A stretch of 55,225 nt of DNA from Roseovarius sp. (GTDB lineage: Bacteria > Pseudomonadota > Alphaproteobacteria > Rhodobacterales > Rhodobacteraceae), in the NCBI GenBank assembly GCA_002720475.1, contig PBIL01000001.1, positions 83,289 through 138,513 of the forward strand. Direction: 5' to 3'. The notes under the pieces were generated by a model. That model did not search any database, was not told where the DNA came from, and worked only from the letters and a program-made list of their open reading frames with translations. Below, one piece after another: positions 1 to 6,338 of the stretch. The stretch's first letter is position 1; the number at the start of each line of letters is the position of its first letter. A program made the translations under genes and the position numbers.

Positions 1-40
1 CGAGCGGCATGTCCGGCGAAAGCGGAAAGGCCCGTTCAAG
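1..40. repeat. Terminal direct repeat, left copy (circular overlap)
   Basis: The first 40 bases of the window are identical to the last 40. The simplest reading is that the window is a circular molecule whose ends overlap by 40 bp, giving a true length of about 55,185 bp. The hipA-2 reading frame stays open and in register when the overlap is collapsed, which supports circularity over a real terminal repeat. Confidence 0.93.
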
Positions 41-163
41 CGCGAGCCAGCTTTCATGGTAGGTGAAGGCCGAGGTTTCGCGGGTGCCGTCCGCCTCGAA
101 GATCAATTCGCCCACCGGAACCGCCCGGGCACCGATCCGCACATCGATACGTCGTGTCGGCAT
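1..163 (-). CDS. hipA: HipA-family kinase toxin 2, N-terminal part (gene crosses the circular join)
   Basis: This is the first 54 codons of a hipA gene that continues at the other end of the window down to 54074. With the 40-bp overlap removed, the joined gene is 1275 nt (424 residues), in frame, which is normal for HipA serine/threonine kinases. The start ATG at 163-161 overlaps the TGA of hipB-2 by one base (TGATG), the usual coupling of antitoxin and toxin. This part holds the N-subdomain beta strands, with phrases such as VRIGARAVPVGEL and TYHESWL. HipA toxins phosphorylate aminoacyl-tRNA synthetases and cause growth arrest when not bound by HipB; the target here is unknown. Confidence 0.9.
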   Translation of the reverse strand, partial: MPTRRIDVRIGARAVPVGELIFEADGTRETSAFTYHESWLALERAFPLSPDMPL

Positions 164-567
164 CACCACCCCTCCGGAGCATCGTCAGCGGCTTGCGCAG
201 CCGGACCTTGGCTCTTCGCCGACGGTGACCTCCGTCGACGGGAGATGTTCCTGGGCAGCGTCTTCTCCGCCAGCATCAATCCGAGCTCATCCGATGCCGG
301 ATCGACGAGTTCGGCAAGCCGGTCGAAAAGCCCCAGAACCGACAGGGCCATCGCCAGAGTGTTCAGCGAGACGCCCGGATCGCCTTGTTCCAGGCGGTGC
401 AGCGTGCTGCGTCCAACGCCCATGCGCGCCGCCATGTCGGTTGTGGAGATCCCGCGTGCCCGGCGTGCGCGGGAGATGTCCTGCCCAAGCCGCGCGATAC
501 CGCGAGCGATCAAGGGGTGAACCGCGCTCCCCTTGGTGCGTGCTGCTTTGTCCGTGCTGGTAGTCAT
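163..567 (-). CDS. hipB: HipB-like XRE-family antitoxin 2
   Basis: The 134-residue protein carries an XRE helix-turn-helix at about residues 25-85, with an initial helix pair around ISRARRARGISTTDMAARMG and a recognition helix around GRSTLHRLEQGDPG. The basic, disordered C-terminal tail holds RRRR. It directly precedes and overlaps hipA-2, so it is the DNA-binding antitoxin of that module and probably represses its own operon. The start at 567 follows a GCAGGAC sequence that could act as ribosome binding site; a start one or two codons away is possible. Confidence 0.85.
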   Translation of the reverse strand: MTTSTDKAARTKGSAVHPLIARGIARLGQDISRARRARGISTTDMAARMGVGRSTLHRLEQGDPGVSLNTLAMALSVLGLFDRLAELVDPASDELGLMLAEKTLPRNISRRRRSPSAKSQGPAAQAADDAPEGW

Positions 568-710
568 TGTCCTGCATCTCGGTCAGAAGAGTTGTTCTTG
601 TCTCACTTGTGATACGACAAATATGATGAGCCAACCCCCCGCTGCAACCCCCACCCTATGTCTTCAGTCGGGTTTTGTTTTGTAAGTGACACAAAAATTA
701 ATTTTCTGTT
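568..710 (-). promoter_or_regulatory. hipBA-2 upstream region with inverted repeats
   Basis: This A+T-rich gap lies between mobC and hipB-2, both on the minus strand. It contains an inverted repeat TTGTC-N13-GACAA at 598-620. Related words (GAGACAA, TTGTGTC) recur up to about 725. The position in front of an XRE antitoxin gene fits a HipB operator, but the repeats are imperfect and no clean -35/-10 pair was found. Confidence 0.4.
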
Positions 711-1319
711 TTACTTGCGAGACAAATTTGGTTGGCCAGCGTCGGCGAATGCTTCTGACTGCGCCCCCAACCCCTCCAGCGCCTTGTCGACCTCGCGTGC
801 CTTCTTGGCCAGCTGTGCTTCCCACAAGATGCGGAAGGCCTCGGCGAATTCGGCGAGGCCTCCGGCGAAGGTGCGGATCGTGGTCATGTCGTCATCGGTG
901 AAGGGTATCGGGCGGCCGCGTAGCTTGGCCTCGTTCAGCTTGCGGGCGATGTGGTTGACCGCAGCGCCTTCGGTCGCGACTTGCGCGCCCCAGGCTTGCA
1001 GGTGGTCTCGCACGACCGGATCGACCGGGCGCAGCAGGATATGGGCCGCTCCCATCAGGCGGCGCAGGGCGGCGGGTTGGTCGGTGATGCCGCGCCGCGC
1101 CAATGCGGCCTGAAACCCCGCCAGCTGGCGCGTGCTCACGCGCATGCTCATCGTCGTGGTTGGGCGAAGGGGCACGCCTTTGGCCCGGCTCAGCGTGCTG
1201 TAGATCGTCCGGGTCGAGACGCCGAAGCGGCGGGCCAGCACGGCGGCTGAGGTGCTCCCGGCGCGAACCTCGATGATCTGGCGGCGTTCGTCGTCGGTCG
1301 GTTTGCGGTGGTGGCGCAT
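711..1319 (-). CDS. MobC-like mobilisation/DNA-binding protein
   Basis: This 202-residue protein has an N-terminal homeodomain-like helix-turn-helix (residues about 8-48, around AAVLARRFGVSTRTIYSTL). The C-terminal half contains GAAVNHIARKLNEAKLRG, which resembles the conserved NxIARxLN segment of MobC relaxosome accessory proteins. MobC helps the relaxase open oriT DNA during plasmid mobilisation. No relaxase gene lies beside it or elsewhere in the window, so it is either a remnant of a mob locus or acts with a relaxase supplied in trans. It could instead be a general plasmid-borne regulator; the N-terminal helix-turn-helix is not typical of the ribbon-helix-helix MobC proteins. Confidence 0.55.
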   Translation of the reverse strand: MRHHRKPTDDERRQIIEVRAGSTSAAVLARRFGVSTRTIYSTLSRAKGVPLRPTTTMSMRVSTRQLAGFQAALARRGITDQPAALRRLMGAAHILLRPVDPVVRDHLQAWGAQVATEGAAVNHIARKLNEAKLRGRPIPFTDDDMTTIRTFAGGLAEFAEAFRILWEAQLAKKAREVDKALEGLGAQSEAFADAGQPNLSRK

Positions 1320-1341
1320 GTGAAGTATACGTTCCTATTTC

Positions 1342-1731
1342 TTGCCAACTTCCTCCAAGCCCCCCACCTCCCAGCCTCAGCGGAGGCGGATCAGGGGCCT
1401 GGAGTCCGTTTCAGTGAGGTTGCGCAGGTGGACGGGGTGCAGGGCGCGCGATGCGGGCGACGCGAAACGCTTGGCATGGAGCAGGAAACACGGCGCGCGC
1501 AACTGGGGCATCGCGCAGGCGGATCGTTATGCGAATGGCCTGTTTGCACTCTTCGAGCTGCTCGCTGACTTTCCGGAGATGGCCCGGGAACGCCGTGAGT
1601 TCACACCTGCGGTACGTATCCATCCCAGCGGAGCGCATCTGGTGATTTCCCGCGCGGACGGGCAGGGGATCGAGATCATCCGCATATTGCATGCCCACCA
1701 GAACCTGACAGCCTATCTGCCGGAGGGCTGA
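1342..1731 (+). pseudogene. parE: ParE/RelE-family toxin, degraded N-terminus, no antitoxin
   Basis: The C-terminal 80 or so residues match the ParE pattern: NWGIAQADRYANGLFALF, then LADFPEMARER, VRIHPSGAHLVI and IIRILHAHQ. The region before that does not read as a ParE N-terminus in this frame. A short stretch in the next frame (around 1370-1390) contains SAEADQG, reminiscent of the normal SPxAExDL start, so a frameshift is likely. No ParD-like antitoxin precedes it; the divergent mobC-like gene begins immediately upstream. ParE toxins poison gyrase; this copy is probably inactive. Confidence 0.6.
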
Positions 1732-1734
1732 TCC

Positions 1735-2793
1735 TCACAATCCCGCAGCCTTGGTCAGGTTCACCCGGAACCGGTCGCGGCGGCGCTGGTAGCGGCGGGT
1801 CATCTCGGCGGAGGCGTGGCCCAGCTGTTTCTGCACGTAACGCTCGTCCACCTCGGCGCTGCTCGCGAGACCGGCGCGCAGCGAGTGACCGGAGAAGAGG
1901 ACGAGGCGCTCTTTCTCGGGCAGCTCTGATCGAATGCCAGCGTCCAGGACCGTGCGCTTGATCAGGCGTGACACATGTTTGTCGTCGAGGCGGGCGTCCA
2001 GCGCGCGCTTGCCGTCGCGCGAGGTGCGCACGAAGACCGGGCCGAAGCCGATCCTGGAAAAGTGCAGCCATTGTTCGAGCGCATGAACGGGGCAGGTCTG
2101 GTCCGAAGACCCACGGCCGATCTCGACCTCGCGCCAGCCGGTCTTGGCATTCAGCGTCAGCAGAGCACCTTTCTCCATGATCTCGATCCAGCCGCCCGAG
2201 TCCGGTGTGTCGTCCTTGTGGACGTCGAGGCCGACGATCTCCGAGCGGCGCAAGCCACCAGCATAGCCCAGGAGCAGGATTGCCCGGTCCCGCAAGCCGC
2301 GCAGGTCAAAGGGCAGGGTGGCCACCATCGCGAGGATGTCTTCGGCCAGGATCGCGGCCTTCCGAGCTGGCGGGCGGGCGTGCTTGCGCTTGATCCCGGC
2401 CAGTACCCTGGCGATATGGCGGTTTCTGCGATCAAGGGAGACGCCACGCTGCGCGTAGTTCCAGGCCAGGCCCGACAGGCGGCGCTCTATGGTCGAGACC
2501 GATAGGGCAGGGGAGGGGCCCGACCCGGAGGCCAGATCGGCGAGATAAAGCCCGATCATCTCGGGCGAGGGGGGCAGCGGCTCGGCACCCCTCATCCGGC
2601 ACCAGCGCGAGAAATGCGCCCAGTCTTTCGCATAGGCCTTCAGCGTGTTCTCCGACGCGGCGGCGCGGGCATAGTCGCGGGCGGTGTCCACCAGCCGGTC
2701 GAGGGTGCCGGACCCGGCGACATGGGCGGGCAGGGCGATCTCGGGACGCGCGTCTTGTGCGGACGGGGTGTCTTGATTACACTCCTTTGACAT
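1735..2793 (-). CDS. Tyrosine site-specific recombinase/integrase
   Basis: The 352-residue protein has an N-terminal SAM-like core-binding domain (about residues 30-135) and a C-terminal catalytic domain. The catalytic set is visible: Arg in YAGGLRRSEIVGL, the His-x-x-Arg box in GHSLRAGL, the second His in QLGHASAEMTRRYQR, and the nucleophilic Tyr seven residues after that His. The start ATG at 2793 has a GGAG ribosome binding site seven bases upstream; longer frames running into ccdA are unlikely. It probably resolves plasmid multimers or integrates and excises DNA. A 31-bp inverted repeat at 3498-3528 is one possible target. It is divergent from ccdA, separated by only 22 bp. Confidence 0.85.
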   Translation of the reverse strand: MSKECNQDTPSAQDARPEIALPAHVAGSGTLDRLVDTARDYARAAASENTLKAYAKDWAHFSRWCRMRGAEPLPPSPEMIGLYLADLASGSGPSPALSVSTIERRLSGLAWNYAQRGVSLDRRNRHIARVLAGIKRKHARPPARKAAILAEDILAMVATLPFDLRGLRDRAILLLGYAGGLRRSEIVGLDVHKDDTPDSGGWIEIMEKGALLTLNAKTGWREVEIGRGSSDQTCPVHALEQWLHFSRIGFGPVFVRTSRDGKRALDARLDDKHVSRLIKRTVLDAGIRSELPEKERLVLFSGHSLRAGLASSAEVDERYVQKQLGHASAEMTRRYQRRRDRFRVNLTKAAGL

Positions 2794-2815
2794 ACGTATT
2801 CTCCAGGAGGTCTTG

Positions 2816-3037
2816 ATGGGGCGGGTCAAGGTCAATCTCACGCTGGACGCGGATGTTGCGGCCTCGGCCCGGTCTTTGGGCCTGAACATGTCGCGCCTCG
2901 CGGAGAGGGCGATTGCCGAGGCCGCGAAGGTCGAACGGAATCGCCTCTGGCAGGAGGAAAACAGCGCGGCGATCGCCGCCTATGCCGAAGAGATCGCCGC
3001 CGAGGGGCCCGCGCTCTCGCGGTTCCGAAGCTTCTGA
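2816..3037 (+). CDS. ccdA: CcdA-like antitoxin
   Basis: This 73-residue protein has the CcdA layout: an N-terminal ribbon-helix-helix DNA-binding half (KVNLTLDADVAASARSLGLN) and a C-terminal toxin-binding helix containing WQEENSAAIAAYAEEI, where the W-x-x-EN-x-x-AI pattern is characteristic. An AGGAGG ribosome binding site at 2805-2810 supports the ATG at 2816. The toxin gene follows after 12 bp. CcdA neutralises CcdB and the complex normally represses the operon promoter. Confidence 0.85.
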   Translation: MGRVKVNLTLDADVAASARSLGLNMSRLAERAIAEAAKVERNRLWQEENSAAIAAYAEEIAAEGPALSRFRSF

Positions 3038-3049
3038 AATTGCTCTGAC

Positions 3050-3343
3050 ATGGCACAATTCGATGTTTTTCGGCTTGGCAACGGCCAGCTTGTCGTCGAT
3101 CTGCAAACCGATCTGATCGGGATCGACGCCTCCCGTGTCGTGGCACCGCTGCGCGATGCGGACCGCTACGTGGCCTTTCCGGGTCTCACGCCCATGGTCG
3201 ATCTGGCCGGAACGGCATGGATCGTGCGCGTTCAGGAACTGGCGGCCGTTCCCGGCGCGGAGCTGCGAGACCGGGTCGGGTCGCTGGCGGGTCATCGCGA
3301 CGCGCTGAAGTGCGCATTGGACATCCTGATCGACGGGGTTTGA
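3050..3343 (+). CDS. ccdB: CcdB-like gyrase-poisoning toxin
   Basis: The 97-residue product starts MAQFDVFRLGNGQLVVDLQ, matching the CcdB fold's first strands, and contains IDASRVVAPLRDAD and ATALAGT-like beta strands as in alphaproteobacterial CcdB proteins. Length fits the family (about 100 residues). CcdB inhibits DNA gyrase when the labile CcdA is lost, killing plasmid-free daughter cells. The C-terminal end is LDILIDGV rather than the Trp-Gly-Ile of F-plasmid CcdB, a common difference in this branch, so gyrase poisoning is inferred, not shown. Confidence 0.85.
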   Translation: MAQFDVFRLGNGQLVVDLQTDLIGIDASRVVAPLRDADRYVAFPGLTPMVDLAGTAWIVRVQELAAVPGAELRDRVGSLAGHRDALKCALDILIDGV

Positions 3344-3497
3344 TCGGCGCTGGCCGGAGGCCGGTCCAAGGGAAGCAAGCCGCCGGGCCCGGAGGCGCGC
3401 TGCAACGCTCGCGTTACCCGCGTAGAGGAAAGACCCGTCTTGTGGTTCCGGGCGCGATTTGTCGGCGGTTTCCGGCATGTCGGCGAGCCTATCTCGT

Positions 3498-3528
3498 CAT
3501 GTCCGATAAAGCAAACTTACCGGACATG
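3498..3528. promoter_or_regulatory. 31-bp inverted repeat resembling a recombinase core site
   Basis: Twelve-base arms CATGTCCGATAA (3498-3509) and TTACCGGACATG (3517-3528), with one mismatch, flank a 7-base spacer AGCAAAC. The half-site word TGTCCGATAA is very like the core half-site of Tn3-family serine resolvase res sites. The arm-spacer-arm geometry also fits a tyrosine recombinase core. The intergenic position, between ccdB and the DUF1403 gene and near the plasmid's only recombinase gene, favours a multimer-resolution or past-transposition site. An operator for the DUF1403 gene is the alternative. Confidence 0.45.
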
Positions 3529-3603
3529 ACTGAGCGTGCCAAACCGGGGCGGTTTCAGCGGTATTCTCTGGCAGAAAGCGCCGCACAAGTGTAGGCTCCG
3601 GGC

Positions 3604-4488
3604 ATGACATTTGCCCGGCCGGATCGCGCCACCGACTTTGACACGCTACCCCGCATACCCTCCTGGGTCATCTCCGCGCATGCGGAAACCCTTGAAGATT
3701 TTGCGTTTTTGTCAGGTGCGGTGCTGACCCACCTGCATCTTGTCTTGGCACACGAGGATGTCCCCCAAGCCTTGTTGCGGGATCGCCTGGCGCTCCGCGC
3801 GGCAGAGGCTTGCGTTGCGTTTTCCGGGCGGCCCGAGCGGGCAGGGGAGTTGCGCGATGCGATACATCTGCTGCGTCCCGGCGATCTGCCCGGACCGGCT
3901 GGTGAGATCTGCCTCGCCTGGCGGCGCGCGGTGGAGCGGCCGGTGTCGATCAAGGCTCTGGGTCGGGGGTTGCCGACCCTCAAGCCGGGCCAGATTGCCG
4001 CATGGCTTGATGCGGGGAAGGGCGGGCCGGTGACCGGTGCTGCGATGGTTCTGGAGGCGGTGTTGCGCGATGCGCCGCGCGCAGACGTATCAGCGCTGAT
4101 CCTGGCCGATGCCGCACTGTCGCTGGCGCTTGGCTGGGATCGTCTCGTGCCGCTCCTGGCTGCTGGTCTGAAACGCGCCGACCTGCGCAAGCGGGGGGGC
4201 GATTTGCGGCTCGCGTGTCATCGGGCACTCATCTCTTCGGCGGTCGAGGCCGCGCGCCTCGCCGCCGACCTTGCGCGGCGGACGGCGCATCTCAAAGCCG
4301 TCGCACCGAAGCTTCGGGCCAAGGGGGCGGGCGATGCGGTCGAGATGTTTCTGACCCGCGATGCGGTGGCACCCGCGGCCTTGCCCCTGCCGGATCGCGC
4401 CGCGCGGCGGCTTTGTGACCGGCTGGTCACCCTCGGCGCGGTGCGCGAGCTGACCGGGCGCGACACCTTCCGTCTCTACGGGGTGTAG
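3604..4488 (+). CDS. DUF1403-family protein
   Basis: This 294-residue, Ala/Leu/Arg-rich and mostly helical protein resembles the DUF1403 family of alphaproteobacterial plasmids. Visible landmarks are the N-terminal SWVISAHAETLEDFAFLSGA and the C-terminal segment RAARRLCDRLVTLGAVRELT followed by FRLYGV, which looks like a winged-helix end. No signal peptide or membrane segment is seen. It is followed after 2 bp by a ScpB-like gene, so the two are surely co-transcribed. The partner suggests a role in DNA organisation or segregation, but no biochemical function of the family is known to me. Confidence 0.65.
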   Translation: MTFARPDRATDFDTLPRIPSWVISAHAETLEDFAFLSGAVLTHLHLVLAHEDVPQALLRDRLALRAAEACVAFSGRPERAGELRDAIHLLRPGDLPGPAGEICLAWRRAVERPVSIKALGRGLPTLKPGQIAAWLDAGKGGPVTGAAMVLEAVLRDAPRADVSALILADAALSLALGWDRLVPLLAAGLKRADLRKRGGDLRLACHRALISSAVEAARLAADLARRTAHLKAVAPKLRAKGAGDAVEMFLTRDAVAPAALPLPDRAARRLCDRLVTLGAVRELTGRDTFRLYGV

Positions 4489-4490
4489 GG

Positions 4491-5087
4491 ATGGCGAAGG
4501 ACAGACCGGAGCCAGAGCTGGACCGCGAGCTGCCCGGCCTGCCGCCGGATCTGCGCTGGCGGGAATGGATGCGCCGGATCGAGGCGGTGCTGTTTGCCTC
4601 CGCCGCGCCGGTGCCGCGCGCGGATCTGGCGCGGGTCGTGGGGCAGGGGGTCTCGGTCGATCTGCTGGTCGAGGATCTGGCCGCCGATCTGGAGGCGCGG
4701 GCCTTCGAGATCGCCCGGGTCGCCGGCGGCTGGATGTTCCGGACGCGCCCCGCCTACGCGCCCGCGATCCGCGCCGCCGGTAACGTGAGCGACCAACAGC
4801 AGGACTTGAGCGAATTCGACACCGCCGTCCTCGCCGCCATCGCCTGGTACCAGCCAATCACCCGCGACGGGCTCAAGGACATCTTCGGCAAGGAAATCAG
4901 CCGCGACCTGATCGGGCGGTTGCATGCGTGCGGCCTGATCGGGACCGGGCCGCGGTCGCCGCGTCGTGGTGCCCCCTATACCTTTGTCACCACCGAGCAG
5001 TTCCTGGTGGCCTTCGGGTTGGAGAGCCTGCGCGATCTTCCCGACCTGGAACAGCTGGAGGATGCCGGGCTGGCGGTGCGCCCCTGA
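4491..5087 (+). CDS. scpB: ScpB-like segregation/condensation protein
   Basis: The 198-residue protein has the ScpB arrangement of two winged-helix domains. The first holds RRIEAVLFASAAPVPRADLA and the second has EFDTAVLAAIAWYQPITRDGL, IFGKEISRDLIGRLHACGLI and a wing ending GAPYTFVTTEQFLVAFGL. In chromosomal SMC-ScpAB condensin, ScpB dimers bind the ScpA kleisin. Neither smc nor scpA is in the window, so this copy either works with chromosomal partners or forms a separate complex with the DUF1403 protein encoded just upstream. Confidence 0.8.
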   Translation: MAKDRPEPELDRELPGLPPDLRWREWMRRIEAVLFASAAPVPRADLARVVGQGVSVDLLVEDLAADLEARAFEIARVAGGWMFRTRPAYAPAIRAAGNVSDQQQDLSEFDTAVLAAIAWYQPITRDGLKDIFGKEISRDLIGRLHACGLIGTGPRSPRRGAPYTFVTTEQFLVAFGLESLRDLPDLEQLEDAGLAVRP

Positions 5088-5448
5088 AACCCGTCGCGAC
5101 CCTCAGAACATCTGCCGCTTCTGATGGAGCCGCGCGGCCGTCTGCACGAGATCTGCCAAAAGCGGACCCGCAGAGGCAGAGCATTGCCCGACTCTGGGTC
5201 TCAGCTGCCGTCATCGCGGTGACCCGCTGCACCGGGATGCCGAGGTGCAGCGCCGTCGCCTCGCCCAGGATCAGCCCGTTCAGCCCGCGCCAGAGCAGCG
5301 CAGCCCCGATGATCATTCACCGCCGCAGGCAGCAGACCTATAGTGACACCGCCATCCAGACCTTCCGCAGACCCATGCGGCCGCACGTCGAGGTCAGTAT
5401 CCAGAGGGTTGACAGCGCGATCTTGAAGCCCGTTGCCGTGCCCCTATC
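5088..5448. other. Intergenic stretch, possible gene remnant
   Basis: No intact gene could be supported here. On the minus strand a frame from 5316 begins with a plausible protein-like run (LNGLILGEATALHLGIPVQR) that then degenerates and runs into scpB on the opposite strand, so it may be a gene fragment. Near the right end, TTGAAG (5423-5428) and TATCTT (5445-5450), 16 bases apart, could be the vapBC promoter. Confidence 0.3.
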
Positions 5449-5470
5449 TTTCCGGTAGTATTTCCGGAAA
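5449..5470 (+). promoter_or_regulatory. Probable VapBC operator
   Basis: Two TTTCCGG words lie 12 bp apart (5449 and 5461), and the second forms the palindrome TTTCCGGAAA at 5461-5470. They sit just downstream of the candidate -10 and immediately before vapB, where a VapB autorepressor would bind. The first ATG (5470) falls inside this element, another reason to prefer the start at 5482. Confidence 0.45.
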
Positions 5471-5481
5471 TGGAGGGCAGC

Positions 5482-5766
5482 ATGGCCAGCACCGATCCGT
5501 CCCCCGTCACCCAGTGGCGCAAGCGCCGTCAGCGGCAGGGCTTCGTGCGCGTGGAAGTGCAGGTCCGCAAGGAGGATGCCGCCCTCGTCCGGGGCGTCGC
5601 CACCGCTCTCGGCGATCCCGAACGCGAGAGCGAGACGCGCACCATCCTGCGCGAGAGGATCGCCACGCCTCGCAGCGGCGGTCTGAAGGCGCTACTCGCC
5701 TCGGCACCGCTCGACGGGATCGATCTCGACCGTCCCCGCGATTTCGGGCGCGACGTCTCCCTGTGA
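5482..5766 (+). CDS. vapB: VapB-like antitoxin
   Basis: The 94-residue protein has a short basic N-terminus, an RHH/AbrB-like segment (FVRVEVQVRKEDAALVRGVA) and a C-terminal LDRPRDFGRDVSL tail of the type that docks into PIN toxins. GGAGG at 5472-5476 gives good spacing to the ATG at 5482; an in-frame ATG at 5470 is less likely. Its stop codon overlaps the start of the PIN-domain toxin, which defines its role more firmly than the sequence does. Confidence 0.7.
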   Translation: MASTDPSPVTQWRKRRQRQGFVRVEVQVRKEDAALVRGVATALGDPERESETRTILRERIATPRSGGLKALLASAPLDGIDLDRPRDFGRDVSL

Positions 5767-6179
5767 GCTTCCTGATCGACACCAACATCATTTCGGAGGT
5801 GCGCAAGGGCGAGCGCTGCGATCCGGTCGTGGCGGTCTGGTGGTCGGGCGTCGCGGAGGACGACCTGTGGCTCAGCGCGCTGGTTCTGGGCGAGATCCGC
5901 AAGGGCGTGGAACTGGCGCGCCGCCGCGATCCCCGGAAGGCCGACGCTCTCGAGGCGTGGCTCGGCGACGTGATTGCGGGCTTCGGCGACCGGGTGCTGC
6001 CCGTCGACACGGCCGTGGCGGAGGAATGGGGACGGATGAACGCGATCCGTCCGGTGCCGGTCATCGACGCGCTGCTGGCGGCGACGGCCAAGGCCAATGG
6101 TCTGACGCTGGTGACGCGAAACGGGGCGGATGTGGCCGGGCTGGACGTTGACGTGCTGAACCCGTTCAAGGCGACGTGA
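5763..6179 (+). CDS. vapC: VapC-like PIN-domain RNase toxin
   Basis: Translation starts at a GTG that overlaps the vapB stop (GTGA). The 138-residue PIN domain shows the acidic residues of the active site: Asp in FLIDTNIISEV, Glu in ALVLGEIRKGVE, Asp in VIDALLAATAKANGL and the C-terminal LVTRNGADVAGLDVDVLNPF. VapC/FitB-type toxins cleave tRNA or rRNA. The module is a plasmid-stability locus beside the ScpB operon. Confidence 0.88.
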   Translation: MSFLIDTNIISEVRKGERCDPVVAVWWSGVAEDDLWLSALVLGEIRKGVELARRRDPRKADALEAWLGDVIAGFGDRVLPVDTAVAEEWGRMNAIRPVPVIDALLAATAKANGLTLVTRNGADVAGLDVDVLNPFKAT

Positions 6180-6338
6180 GCCGCGTGATCATCCCGCCCG
6201 CCTGCATCCCGCAGCGTGCGCATTGTGCCGCGCCCTGTGCAGCCCGCATCCCGTCTTGCGCCGCGTGTCCCCTGCGCTCAGGATGGGGCCACGGCCCCTC
6301 GCGGGCCATGCGCTGCCCCTGCCCGGAGCCTGCCGTTC

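Noticed and set aside
2777..3478. 233-codon minus-strand frame across ccdAB
   Set aside because: CcdA and CcdB on the plus strand have clear family motifs and a ribosome binding site; the antisense frame has neither.
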